In this document: piece by piece, positions 1 through 10,130 of the stretch
Layout of the letters: each line of letters begins with the position of its first letter
Position numbering within the stretch: the stretch's first letter is position 1
Assembly: GCA_947095585.1 (NCBI GenBank)
Contig: OX352761.1
Span: forward strand, 130,354,277 to 130,418,276
From: Nephrocerus scutellatus
Taxonomy: Eukaryota > Arthropoda > Insecta > Diptera > Pipunculidae
Length of the DNA: 64,000 nucleotides
Direction of reading: 5' to 3'
The notes under the pieces: generated by a model
What the model saw: only the letters and a program-made list of their open reading frames with translations
What the model was told of the DNA's origin: nothing
The model's database searches: none
Program-made: the position numbers and the translations under genes

Positions 1-1639
1 ACTGTTGTTCAAATAAGCGTATTGTGTGTTGCAGATCCGTAGCTTCGATGAAAACCTGGGTCTCAGATTTTATGGCCGATCTCCTCACCGTAGCAGTCAA
101 ATTGTTTCTGTGTTTCACTTTTGTCTTATAGGATAATCTTTGCTGGGATAAATTTATAAGAGGAAATTTAACAACAAATTCTTCGTGCATTTGAGTTCTG
201 TAACTAGTTAAATCCGTTTCTAGGTTTGTTACTTTGTAGTATATGCATACGCTGTGTTCATACGCTGTTTAGCTAATCCACTCTGGGTGAGAGCTGCAAC
301 TCTGGGGTTGTTGTAACTTGTAATTCTCGTCTCCATATATATTTTTGTTTAAATATATCCATCAGTCCGTAGTCTGCCTGATGTAGATACCTGGGTGTTG
401 TCATTGAAGACATTGTTTAGTTTATAGTTTATATCTCAGGATAATGTAATTCTTCTTGACGCATATTAGTTTTGGTGCTTTTTTGACCTTCTGCCAGGTA
501 TATAAGTTAAGGCCGCTTCTTACATAAAGTACAGACGCCCGCCTACACGCATTCTGGTTGCCAGTTTAGGGTTTTGATGTCTTTGTTTGGATCGCGGGTG
601 GTACTTTATTTTCCACTTACATGATATATCTATCGAGCATTTCCCTATCCGCCACCTTGGGACGCGACCTCTAGGGATACAACATCCCCTGAGATTTATT
701 ATTAATATTATCCTTACAATAAATGTAATGCAGTATTGCATGTATTACAAATGTAGAAATATGAATACCTATAGCCTGAGTAAGCGTAACAAGTGAGTTT
801 TATGTGGTGTGGTTTTATGTTAACCCAACGATCAACGTGAACACAGAAGGCCACCATCCTAATCTGCAAGTGGAATTATTTTTCAAATGTATTAATTCAC
901 AACTACATTAGACATAATGTGAAAACCCCTCTAGACAGTCAAGAGTCGAAACAAACGACCACAACTTAAATATTAGAGGCAATCTGAAGAAATGGGCTTT
1001 AATTTAAGTTTTCATATTGTCTGAAAACTTCTTATTTTACTTCTATCAAATTTTATTTATCGTCTAATCAATAATCTGTCATTTCTCTCACTTGAAAATA
1101 TGTAACATACCATTCATTCTATATTCTCAATAACAATAAAGAAGATGTCAAAAATCAATGTTGAACAACAAACCGTGTTACAACCGCAAACAGTAGTTAG
1201 AAAGATACATATAACAAACATAAGTCAATATTTATTTTTATTTATCAGTTAACAATACATATAACAGCAACAAAACTGTCATCAACAACACGTCGGCCAG
1301 GAGGGGTTTTACAGGTAGCTACCTACACAGCAAAATTTATATATCCATGATAAAATAAATACGTGATAAAAATCAACTTAAAAACCCAAATAAATTTTAA
1401 TAACATTTTTAAGCCTTCAAGGTAATAAAAATGCCGCGTTTTAATTCAGTTTATATAATCTGTGTTGAGCATTTGGTGCTATGGTTATCGTTGGATTTCT
1501 AAAGCAAACACAACAAATCGACCACAAAGCTAACAAGATCCGAAGTCAGTGGAGAAGTTCAACAATACCAAATATACTCTTCTAGTGTTGTAGTAGGTAC
1601 CTTACGTACCAACGGACAGGGTTGTTTTTTAAAAAAACT
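1..1639. other. non-coding stretch, nothing identified
   Basis: AT-rich DNA with only short chance open frames. No family motif, tRNA or clear repeat seen. It could be intron or upstream DNA of the BTB gene whose second BTB half starts at 14683. Confidence 0.5.
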
Positions 1640-2020
1640 TATATAGGCACCCTCAAGCCTTATATACAAAAAGTTTTGTTTATCAGAGATGCACATGTGT
1701 TCAAAATTTGAAAAAAATCGGGTAAATTTTTAAAAAACTTATATGGGCACCCATCGACCCATAGGGGAGTTTGGTCGATCAGAGATACACATGTGTTGAA
1801 GAAAATCGGGCTGATTTAAAAAAAAATTAAATGCCCCCCTAGAGCCAAAAATTTTACAAAAAGTTTTGTCCATCGGAGATAGACATATGTTTAAAATTTG
1901 AAGAAAATCAGGCTAATTTTTAAAAAAATTATATGGGCACCCCTCGGGCCTTATTTTAGTAGAAAGTCGGGCGACAGACAGACATGCCATGGGCAAGCGA
2001 AGTTAATATAAAGAATTCAA
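1640..2020 (-). repeat. element A relic (minus orientation)
   Basis: Degenerate copy of a dispersed family found at least nine times here. Family hallmarks: an end reading AAATTCTCTATATTAACTTC followed by GCCCGTGG-type sequence; an internal run with CCCGATTTTATTGAAA, ACACATGTGTAT and AACACTTTCTATTAAA; and an opposite end rich in AATTTTTATGGGTTGTTT. This copy shows repeated AAAATCGGG, ACACATGTGT and 'atgggcacccctcg' pieces and ends in the minus-strand version of 'gaagttaatat'. No coding frame. The class is unknown to me. Confidence 0.6.
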
Positions 2021-2035
2021 AAACCCTCAAAATTA

Positions 2036-2120
2036 CGCCATCGCAAGCCGAGCGCTGAACAGTTGTTTTAAAACAACAACCTCCATCAAATTCTGACTGG
2101 TAAAACTCTAGATATACTAA
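2036..2120 (-). repeat. copy of an 'atatctcggcttcta' repeat
   Basis: The reverse complement shares 'ccagtcagaatttgatgg' and 'gcgctcggcttg' with 13866-13965, and part of it recurs at 14268-14340. No coding capacity; class unknown. Confidence 0.5.
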
Positions 2121-2143
2121 TAACCTGGCAAATCCTCCTGATT

Positions 2144-2735
2144 ACGAGGGTGGTCTGAAAAGTTTCCGACCCATCAAAGATACAAGACGTTTTTTCTTTA
2201 AATTTATTTTTATTTTTCTACAATGTCTCCTTGTAAGTCACAGCGATGCTCCCATCTCTAACCCGTCCAACTATATTGATAAATGGTTCATTTAATGTTA
2301 GCAATTATGTATGATATACAATATCAGATAAATGTTCCCCTCTGTTAGCCTCACAAATGCAGGATCTTTTGAGCACAATATTTATACATTTTGTCACATT
2401 TCACCCGGGGTTTCTGGTTTGTTTGCATAAACCTTGCTCTTCAGGTATCTTTACAAAAAAAAGTTTAGGGCGGTCAAATACGACGACCATGGAACCCAGT
2501 CAACATAACCATTTCTTGAGATAACTTCTTGTGGAGAGAGGTCTTCATTGTAATTCTGGCTGTGTGCGATGTTGGCACCGTCTTGTTGGAACCATATGTT
2601 AATCAAGCCCAAACTATCTGGCATCAAAGACTCTTCACACATGTCACGGTATCGCTCGCCAGTGACAGTTACCGTTAAGCCATTTTCTTTTTTAAAAGAA
2701 GTAAGGTTCAATGAATCCTCCTCCACCTCCACCTC
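2144..2735 (-). pseudogene. mariner/Tc1-like transposase relic
   Basis: The minus strand carries an open stretch (about 2732-2452) with WFQQDGANIAHS, VISRNG, and a W-x-x-x-S-x-x-L-T-x-L-x-FFL pattern. This is the catalytic core of DDE transposases of the IS630/Tc1/mariner superfamily: the second Asp sits in QQDGA and the last motif resembles WPPRS-x-DLTPLDFFLW. The frame breaks on both sides and the N-terminal part is missing. A likely transposon end lies at 2144 (CGAGGGTGGTCTGAAAAG next to TA). It is dead, and unrelated to the flanking SINE-like and LINE pieces. Confidence 0.75.
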
Positions 2736-2764
2736 TACTTTTAATGGATGTAAAGGTGACTTAT

Positions 2765-2850
2765 TGTGTGGGAGCGTGGCTCAGTGGATAACTGCATGGC
2801 TGCTGTGCAGGAGGTTCGTGGTTCGAATCCCAGTAACACCAAAAAGTATT
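2765..2850 (+). repeat. tRNA-derived SINE-like unit
   Basis: A tRNA-like block with an A box (TGGCTCAGTGG, 2777-2787) and a B box (GGTTCGAATCC, 2820-2830) at tRNA-like spacing. A proper acceptor stem is not evident, and a sister copy at 3855-3945 shares 'gtggctcagtgg' and 'ttcgaatccca'. This favours a SINE head over a functional tRNA gene. Confidence 0.6.
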
Positions 2851-2879
2851 TTGCACGCAATACCCGATTTTATTCAAAC

Positions 2880-2950
2880 TGCACATTGCGTATCCCCGAT
2901 TAGAGAATTTATACGAAAATTTTAGTTTTTATGGGTTGTTTTATTATTAA
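2880..2950 (+). repeat. element A 3' end fragment
   Basis: Contains 'attagagaattta' followed by 'attttagtttttatgggttg', the end shared with the copies at 9960, 33150, 41080 and 49890 (reverse). Confidence 0.6.
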
Positions 2951-3800
2951 TGATATCTTATCTATTATTTCTAATCGAGTTCGGTCTTTCGCTGAACAGC
3001 ACTCTCAGCTTCTCATATAAGTTTGAGGAACGTCGCTCCTTTACCCGGATAGCGTAATAAAAAAGGGAGAAAATAATAGAGTAGAATTAAGCGCTTCCAA
3101 AACCTAAAGCTGTCTCCTGTCGTCTAAGCGAATCCTAAATCAACAGCCATTATCCATGAAAGGCACTTCCATGGAGGAAAATGAAAAACTAGCAATTCTA
3201 GGAATGTTCGTTAACGACAAGCTTCGTTGAATCGACTACATATTCGCCATCGCCAAAAATGCTGCGAAATGTTTAGGTTATTCAATCCGGTGCAAGAAAC
3301 ATTTCACTCCCTCATATATGACTACAATCTACAAGGCATTTATTCTCCCCAAACTTGAGTACAATTGTCATATCCTAAAACTAACTTGCATCTGTAATAC
3401 AAAACCGTGCGATAAAACTTATCGGTGACAAAAACATTGCGAATCCATTCGCTTAAACACCACATGAACGTTTTCCGCTTGTCACTGTTTTACCGCTATT
3501 ACCATCAGCGATGCTCAAGGGAAAAAGCCAGTTGCATGCCAACTCTCCTTGAATTTAACCGCAATACTCGTGGCGCTCTAAATGCTCATTAGTTTACCCT
3601 CAAGCCCATCTTCGGACGTACAGTTAAGTTCAGAGATTCGTTCTTCAGCCGTACAACACATGTGGAATGCTTTTTCTAGCTCTATTTTTCCACATCGTTT
3701 CGAAAGGTGCCACTTTAATAATAATATTCCAAGGCCTAGCTTCTCGCGACCATTTGTGTTGTCGTATCCGAACGGCGAATTGAGAAGTTTTTCGTGACAA
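2945..3800 (+). pseudogene. Jockey/CR1-type LINE reverse transcriptase relic, 3' end
   Basis: Broken plus-strand frames read as the end of a non-LTR retrotransposon ORF2. FINDILS..FAEQ stands where FINDLLS..FADD is expected. It is followed by LAILGMFVN, AKNAAKCLGY, IYKAFILPKLEY and, near 3640-3700, SFFSRT-x-x-MWNAF-x-x-SIFP, the usual C-terminal pattern of these elements. Several stops and frameshifts are visible, and the catalytic YxDD-like motif is mutated. Confidence 0.75.
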
Positions 3801-3854
3801 AGTTATTACTCTCGAATGTTTGTCAGGCATTTGCAAGGGGTGGGACCGTGAAAA

Positions 3855-3945
3855 ATACTATTTGGTGTTTTCTGGGATTCGAACTACGAACCCCCTGCTC
3901 AGAAATCCATGCACCAACCACTGAGCCACGGCGCCCCTTTACGCG
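3855..3945 (-). repeat. tRNA-derived SINE-like unit (minus)
   Basis: On the minus strand it has the A-box-like GTGGCTCAGTGGTTGG (about 3915-3930) and the B-box-like AGTTCGAATCC (3875-3885). It matches the unit at 2765-2850 in opposite orientation and abuts the LINE tail. Confidence 0.6.
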
Positions 3946-4200
3946 TACGCAAATTTAAAAATGAAAAAAAAATCTTAAACATATTCACAACCACCACCTG
4001 CCAAGCGACGTAGTTAAGTCTGAAACAGAATGGGTTGCGGTGCGATGCGGTATTCTGACAGATCGCTTAGGAACAACGTAATGTATTTGGCGAACACAAA
4101 ATCAGTGAGCTGGAGTGCATTGCACTGCTCCCCCAAATTTCTAAAATACTTCTAAAATACAGCCATATTCGCTGTCAAACTGATTTAAATAGATATCAAG

Positions 4201-4330
4201 GAACAGATCATAGAACTAGCTAGACAATATCGGCGTTTATACAATAAAGCAAAAAAAACTACAAAAAACGATGAAAAAGAAAAACAAGATATGGTGTGAA
4301 ATAGCTGCTGAAATGAATATTCCAGGTAAT
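4201..4330 (+). pseudogene. MADF-like domain relic
   Basis: In one frame 4201-4290 reads EQIIELARQYRRLYNKAKK. After a +1 shift, 4271-4325 reads KIWCEIAAEMNIPG. Together these resemble the first two helices of a MADF (Myb/SANT-like) DNA-binding domain, with consensus like IELVRQYPxLYDK followed by W-x-EIA-x-E. The frameshift makes it a relic. A GT follows at 4326, as in a spliced exon. It could derive from a Harbinger-type element or a MADF gene. Confidence 0.4.
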
Positions 4331-4702
4331 AATAAGAATACGCTTACTATATACTGCAACGGGACCTCACTGCACTGCACAGCGCTCACTGATCTGTTTC
4401 AGCTCTTAGTGATGGATATTGTATCTTTACAAACACTATTTTATCTTTCAAGTACCAGCAGCAGCACTATTTGCTACCCTTACTCGCTCGGTAGATACAC
4501 AAAAGCCCCTCTTCTTATCATAGCATATGAATTTTTTTTTTATCTGTTTATCGCAATTGACAATCATTTATTGCTCCAATACACTACAATAATAATTAAC
4601 GGCAACTCCTTCCAGCAAATGTGTCATACACAGGAAATTTATAATTTTATCAAACAAAATATCGAGCGTAATCGAAATACTAGATTGAACTTTGAGAGAT
4701 AG

Positions 4703-6480
4703 TCCAATTCCATTGCTTTTCTTATACGTACAAAAGTAATAACTCCTAAGAAAATCTACAAACGCAATACTACGATTTAATATCGATATCAGTTAGTATC
4801 GCAGCTACCATTCCTGTTGCTACCTTTCGTGGGGAAATAGTCAGGCAATAAACTATGTATGTGAGTGAAGTTATTGTTTACTCTAAAAAAAAAATAATTT
4901 ATTGCTATGTTATATTTTACGTTTATTTGCGAGATAGCCCGCACCTACTGTTTTTTTATTTTATCACAAAAAAATTTTTATTTTATCTGAATCTAATTTT
5001 ACGATAACTTTGACTGCGTATTGAAAATGTTTTAAAGTTCTATGCGTATTTAGAAAAAGGTTCCTGGCAATAGTTGAGCAATGGTTGTTGTGTTGTAGTT
5101 GGTGCTGTCTATCACAATTCAATTACAATATTTCAAAAGCGAACCAAGATTATTTGTGGAATCAAAAGGACATAAAACCCGACAGGATTTCTGTGTGATC
5201 AATTAATTCCCCCAAAGCTGGTTGAAAGTTAAACGTTTCATAGTGATTCAGTAAAATTCCGAATCATTTGTTACTGAATTGATACAGTATACAACAACCT
5301 TAGAAAGTTGTTAGTCCGAAAGTTCGCCTTTGATCTTCTAATAAGCAACGAATTTCGAATTCATGATGTTCAGAGAAAACTACCAAACATTTTTTTTTTT
5401 GATATTTATTGTTTTATGATCCATAGTTCTCTCTAAATTACCATCAACAAAAACATCCATGTAAAAGGTCAATAACTAGAGTAGCGATGTTATCAATAAA
5501 TGTTTCTCGATAACAAGTCGATGAATTTTTTTGTACTTATGCACTCATGATTAATGGATGTATATGTATTTTGTTGTTGTTATTGATCGCGTTTTTCATC
5601 ACGCCGTATACAAATACCATTATATACATATAAACACTCTGCCATCCATCCATCCATCCCTTCCATAACGAATGCATATGCCCTATCGCTCAGTTATCTA
5701 AGTAAGAAGATAAAATTTGGACTAAAGTTCATTGAAAATGCGATAAATCCTCCTCGATAACATGATGTTTTTGTTGTATTCGTTTTTCGCTGTCAAAGGT
5801 CACATTTGAAAAAGTATCCCAACGAAAAATATCGATTGCTGCGATCGTTTGCAGCAGCAGAAAAAACTAACAACAAAAATTTTGTATCAATCCGCTGCGC
5901 ATTGAATAATTTGATTTGTTATTTTTTCCCCGTCATTAATAGATAACAGTATACTGTACTATAATATTTTAATATTATAATTAAAGTCGATCTCCGATAA
6001 CCGATGTTGTTAAGAGTACAGTAGCATTTCGGTTAATTTTGGTGTTTAAAACGCCGATTTATTTTCCAATGATCTATAGATCATAGATATAGTAGTATAC
6101 TACTTTTTTTTGTTCCGTGATTAGATCAATCGTGGTTCAATGCATTCACTTTTGATTAAATGTTATAATTCTGAAGTTTTTAGATCTTCCGCATATACGA
6201 CAAATATTGATTGTTAAACCAGCTTTAATCGAACTAACCTAACCCTACTCGTTTAATTGGGCTGGCAAACGACACTCAACTACCCTTGCTCCTGGCTATC
6301 TGAAGTTAAAATTTTTCTTTAAAAACTAAACATTGCGTTTCGTTTATTTTCTACAAACAACTACTTAATTGTACTTAATAACACAATGGAAAAGATAAAA
6401 CATTGTTGTTCTAGTATGTACCTGCTTCGATACAGATGCAATACTTGGGTGGGGGAAGTCTGAGGGAATATTGTTCGATC
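4703..6480. other. non-coding stretch
   Basis: AT-rich, no convincing frame. Holds a short (ATCC)n microsatellite near 5641-5660. Nothing else recognised. Confidence 0.5.
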
Positions 6481-6489
6481 CGTTTAACG

Positions 6490-7165
6490 GATTTCATGGG
6501 CTAAAAAAACCAACCCATAAAAATTACAATATTTTATGTAAATTCTCTAATAATAAGATACACATCAGTGCATATGTTTGAATAAAATCGGGTATATTTT
6601 GGAAAAATTATATGGTAACTGTTTTCATCAGAGGTAGTGCGGTATTTTGGTGTTTATTGGGATACATTCTTGTATTAACAACACGTTAAAACCGCTCTGA
6701 AAGAAAAAAGCCCATAAAAATTAGAACTTTTCCTGTAAATTCTCAAATCGGAGATACACATGTAAGCATTTTGAACAAAATTGGGTTAATTTTTAAAAGA
6801 ATTATATGGGAGTCCTTCGGTCTGGGGTCTGATAACTTACAAATTTTTACAAAAAGTGTAGTCCATCGTATATACACATGTGTACACAATTTGAAGAAAA
6901 TCGGGTACTTTTTTTATAAACTTTGTATTGGAGCCCTCCGACCCCGAGGCCCGATCACTTCCAAATTTTTAGAAAACGTGTTATCCATCGGAGGTACACA
7001 TGTGTATAAAATTTTAAGAAAATCTGGTTCATTTAAAAACCTCCCCAACCCAAGGCCCGATCACTACCAAATCTTTACAAAAACTGTTGTCGATCAGAGA
7101 TACACATGAGTATAAAATTTGAAGAAAATCGGGTAAATTTTGTAAAAAAAATTGTATAGGAATCA
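6490..7165 (-). repeat. element A copy (minus), internally repeated
   Basis: Begins with the minus-strand end 'aacccataaaaatta' and carries three to four successive blocks of 'acacatg...aaaatttgaagaaaatcggg' separated by 'gcccgatcacttcc' type pieces, so the internal module is tandemly repeated. The open frame at 6771-7109 is just this repeat read through. Confidence 0.65.
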
Positions 7166-7679
7166 CGATACCGTCATTTTTGATTTACTGGAACCATTTC
7201 TCTCCCTCAGCATCTCTTACAAATGACTTAATTTCGGGAGCATTTTATTTAATTCCTCAGTACTTCGAGAGAGGACTAGAGAGCGGACTTTTACAAATGG
7301 CATTCTTGCATCTGGATGTACTGGGCTATTTATCGGACTCGTGTATCGTGCCCGTGATCTACCATATTGCTAGAAGAGTAACGGACAAACACATCCGACA
7401 TATTTTAATGGCTTTGGGCAATCGGGATGCTAACTGGAGATACTGCAGTAACGTACCTGACGGAGATCGCGTTCAAAATAATGCAAGCAGAAATGGGTAG
7501 CTCAACTGGAGTGTGCCCAATATTCAACCCTAAATATAATCGGGGGTAGCATCATGTCCGTTTAGTGCAATGGGTCTCGCAGAGTTGTCCTGAGGCCAGC
7601 TCTGTGGGGCTAGATGTACTAGGTGCAACGCTGTCAACGTTACATTATTGATGGTCTAATGCAAATAAACGTACCGTTC

Positions 7680-8725
7680 TCCCTGCACCCTATAACTCTT
7701 GAACGCTTCTAGCTACAAGGCTCCTAAAAGAAAACTTTGGCTACACGAGAAAGCCGACTGGGATGGCCTCAACAATTTCTTTAGGAGTATTAAATGGCCA
7801 CTTAATGCGAATAGTGGTGTTGATGCTATTTCTGATACGATCACAAACATAATACACGAGAGTTGAGACAATTATTCCTTCCAGGCCAAAGTGTACCAAA
7901 ACAAAAGAAAATGCATGGTTTGATTCAAGCTGCAAAAAGCTTGTAGGATTCGTAAGGTATGCTTTTTTATACCGGCTGAAACTTTCAACTATCTCGGAAA
8001 ATAAGCTCTCTACGAAAAAAATGTCCAATATCAAAATTTAATTATTTCGAAATAAAAATTGTTACCCGCTCCACTCCTTGTTGGTTGGCGGTGGTGACTT
8101 TTCAATTCAATAGGAACCTCTATTTTTTATTACAGATTAGGATTCTAGGGCTAAAAGTGCGTATGATTTGTCTGAAACATTTTTTTCGATTTATCTTACG
8201 ATTTTTACCATTTATCTTATTCTTCTGGAGCCTTCCTAAGGATTTGGAAAACAGCCTTTATCCAGCGTCTTCCCAAAAAATGCGAAAAATGCGGCGTTCC
8301 TACGTTCTTGTGCAATATTAAATCGTAGGAAATCCTTAGTTTTCGAAGGCAACGTTCTACAGCTGATCTGATGGCATATCTCACTGAAAATTTGAACCAG
8401 TCTATTAACAAATTTGTTAAATGCAAAGTTGTTGCACTCGATATTTCTAAGGCATCAAGACAGAAGGTGGCATCAATTTCGTTTGTAAAAAATGAATGTT
8501 TATGAAACTGATGAGGCCCTGATTGGACTAGTAACTACCTTTCTGACCGTAAAATCCAGGTCCTATTGGGTCCAATGTTTACCGCATAAACGCCGGTATT
8601 CCCCAAGGCTCTGTTTTTTCTCCAACACTCTTTCTCATTTTCATTAATGACCTCTTATCCGCTACTTCTAATCCAGTTCATTCTTTCCCTGACGACAACC
8701 CTCTAATCATTTCATATGTGCTTAG
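7680..8725 (+). pseudogene. Jockey/CR1-type LINE relic (linker and RT)
   Basis: Plus-strand frames show a DWDGLNNFF-x-SIKWPLN block (7755-7805), typical of the linker between endonuclease and reverse transcriptase in Jockey/CR1 LINEs. Further on come GIPQGS-like YSPRLCF after a one-base slip (8600-8625), then FSPTLF and FINDLL (8620-8660), and finally a F-x-DDN motif (about 8690). Stops and frameshifts occur throughout. 7180-7500 just upstream is open for 106 codons, but I cannot tie it to the element. Confidence 0.7.
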
Positions 8726-8774
8726 TATTGTAAGGGTGCAAATCCCTTGAGTGTATGTATGTACATTATACATA

Positions 8775-9168
8775 CAGGGTGTCCCCTAATTCGTGCACAA
8801 TAATTTGGTATATGATTCTTGGGAATATTCTAAGAAAAAAATCGTTTTAGAGTATGGGTTTATCCCCAATATTGAGTAAGTAATAGACATAACGTTTTCT
8901 TATTTCTTTCTAATGAATGTAACAATAATAAAAACAAAAATCAACAACAAGTTTGCAGAAAACCCCATATATTTTAGTTAGGAAAACCTGCAGCAGGTAA
9001 ATTTAAAAAAAAAGGGTTTTTTTTGCTTAAAGCTCCAAAGCTTATTCTTAAATCCACGATAAATGATGTCAACAATGGAGATAGACCCTTGCTGTAGAAC
9101 GATTTTTTTCTGAGAATATACCCAAGATCATTTCCCAAATTAGTGTACACGAATAAGGGGACACCCTG
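8775..9168. mobile_element. Tc1/mariner-type MITE, 394 bp
   Basis: Terminal inverted repeats begin CAGGGTGTCCCCTAATTCGT at 8775 and end with the matching GGGGACACCCTG at 9168. TA dinucleotides flank both ends (8773-8774, 9169-9170), the expected target duplication for Tc1/mariner. There is no transposase frame inside. Confidence 0.85.
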
Positions 9169-9235
9169 TATATAAAAAAATCGGAGCCTCCGTTCTTAAG
9201 TCATGCTAAAACCAACCATCCCGATGGAAATTTTG

Positions 9236-9440
9236 ATTTTTTATATTCTCTATATTAACTTTGCGTGCCCGTGGCCGGCTGGTCAGATCTTGTTAACAAT
9301 GTTAAACCCACTTCCTAAAGCACGATTTTATTGAAACTTTGCACCCATGTGTATTTCCGGTGACAATACTTTCTATTAAAAGTGTGAGTAAGAGGCCGCG
9401 GGGTCGGGGGGCTCCGATACAATTGTTTCCCCCATATAGC
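9236..9440 (+). repeat. element A 5' part
   Basis: Starts 'attctctatattaacttt' with the GCCCGTGG block, then the CACGATTTTATTGAAA, 'gtatttccggtgaca' and 'ggggtcggggggctcc' modules of the family. Confidence 0.65.
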
Positions 9441-9547
9441 GGCATCAAATCATGTCATACTATGATGACTGTGTTCTGTGTGCGTCTACATCGCTACTTG
9501 CTTTACGATTAGGGTTGTTTTGTTGGTGTGTTGCAGTGCTTCGCATG

Positions 9548-10130
9548 TATTTTTAAATTCTCTATATTAACTTCACTTACCCGTGGCTGGCTGGCTGGCT
9601 GGCTGGCCAAATCTTGTGATCAATTTTTAACTCACTTCCTACAGCCCGATTTTATTGAAATTTTGCACACATGTATATCTCCCAAGACAACACTTTCTAT
9701 TAAAATTTGAGGCCCCTCGGGCCCCGGGTTCGGGGCCTCTCATACAAATATTTTACAAAATTTACCCGATGGAAAACACTTTTTGTAAAAAATTGGAGCG
9801 GTCGGCCCCTTGGGGAGCACAATATACAATTTTTAAATATCGCTATATCGCATCAGATCACGGCAAAGTCTGAGCTCTGTGCTTTGTGAGCAGCGCTGTT
9901 CGCTGCCGCTGCGTCATTTGTGAATGATTTTGCCACAAAACGAGCACGCAGTGTGTGTGTGTGTGTATCCCCGATTAGAGAATTTAAAAGAAAAATTTTA
10001 ATTTTTATGGGTTGTTTTTTTTATTTTTTAGCATTTATAGTGGAATTTAGCATACTTTTGGTTATTGGAGAATTTACATGAAAATTTTTAATTTTTATGG
10101 ATTGTTTTTTTGCTTTTTTAGGTTTGCAAA
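9548..10130 (+). repeat. element A copy with CTGG microsatellite
   Basis: Full-looking copy: 5' 'aaattctctatattaactt' at about 9555, a (CTGG)n run at 9585-9606, the module with ACACATGTATAT and the 'gcccctcgggcccc' block, a (GT)n run near 9950-9966, then the 'attagagaattta' and 'tttttatgggttg' end, repeated once more to about 10110. Confidence 0.65.

Noticed and set aside
2771..2845. Functional tRNA gene
   Set aside because: A and B boxes are present, but I see no convincing acceptor stem, and a sister copy in inverted orientation shows it is a dispersed unit.
7180..7500. 106-codon plus frame as a gene
   Set aside because: No recognised motif; lies between element A and a LINE relic, probably transposon-derived.
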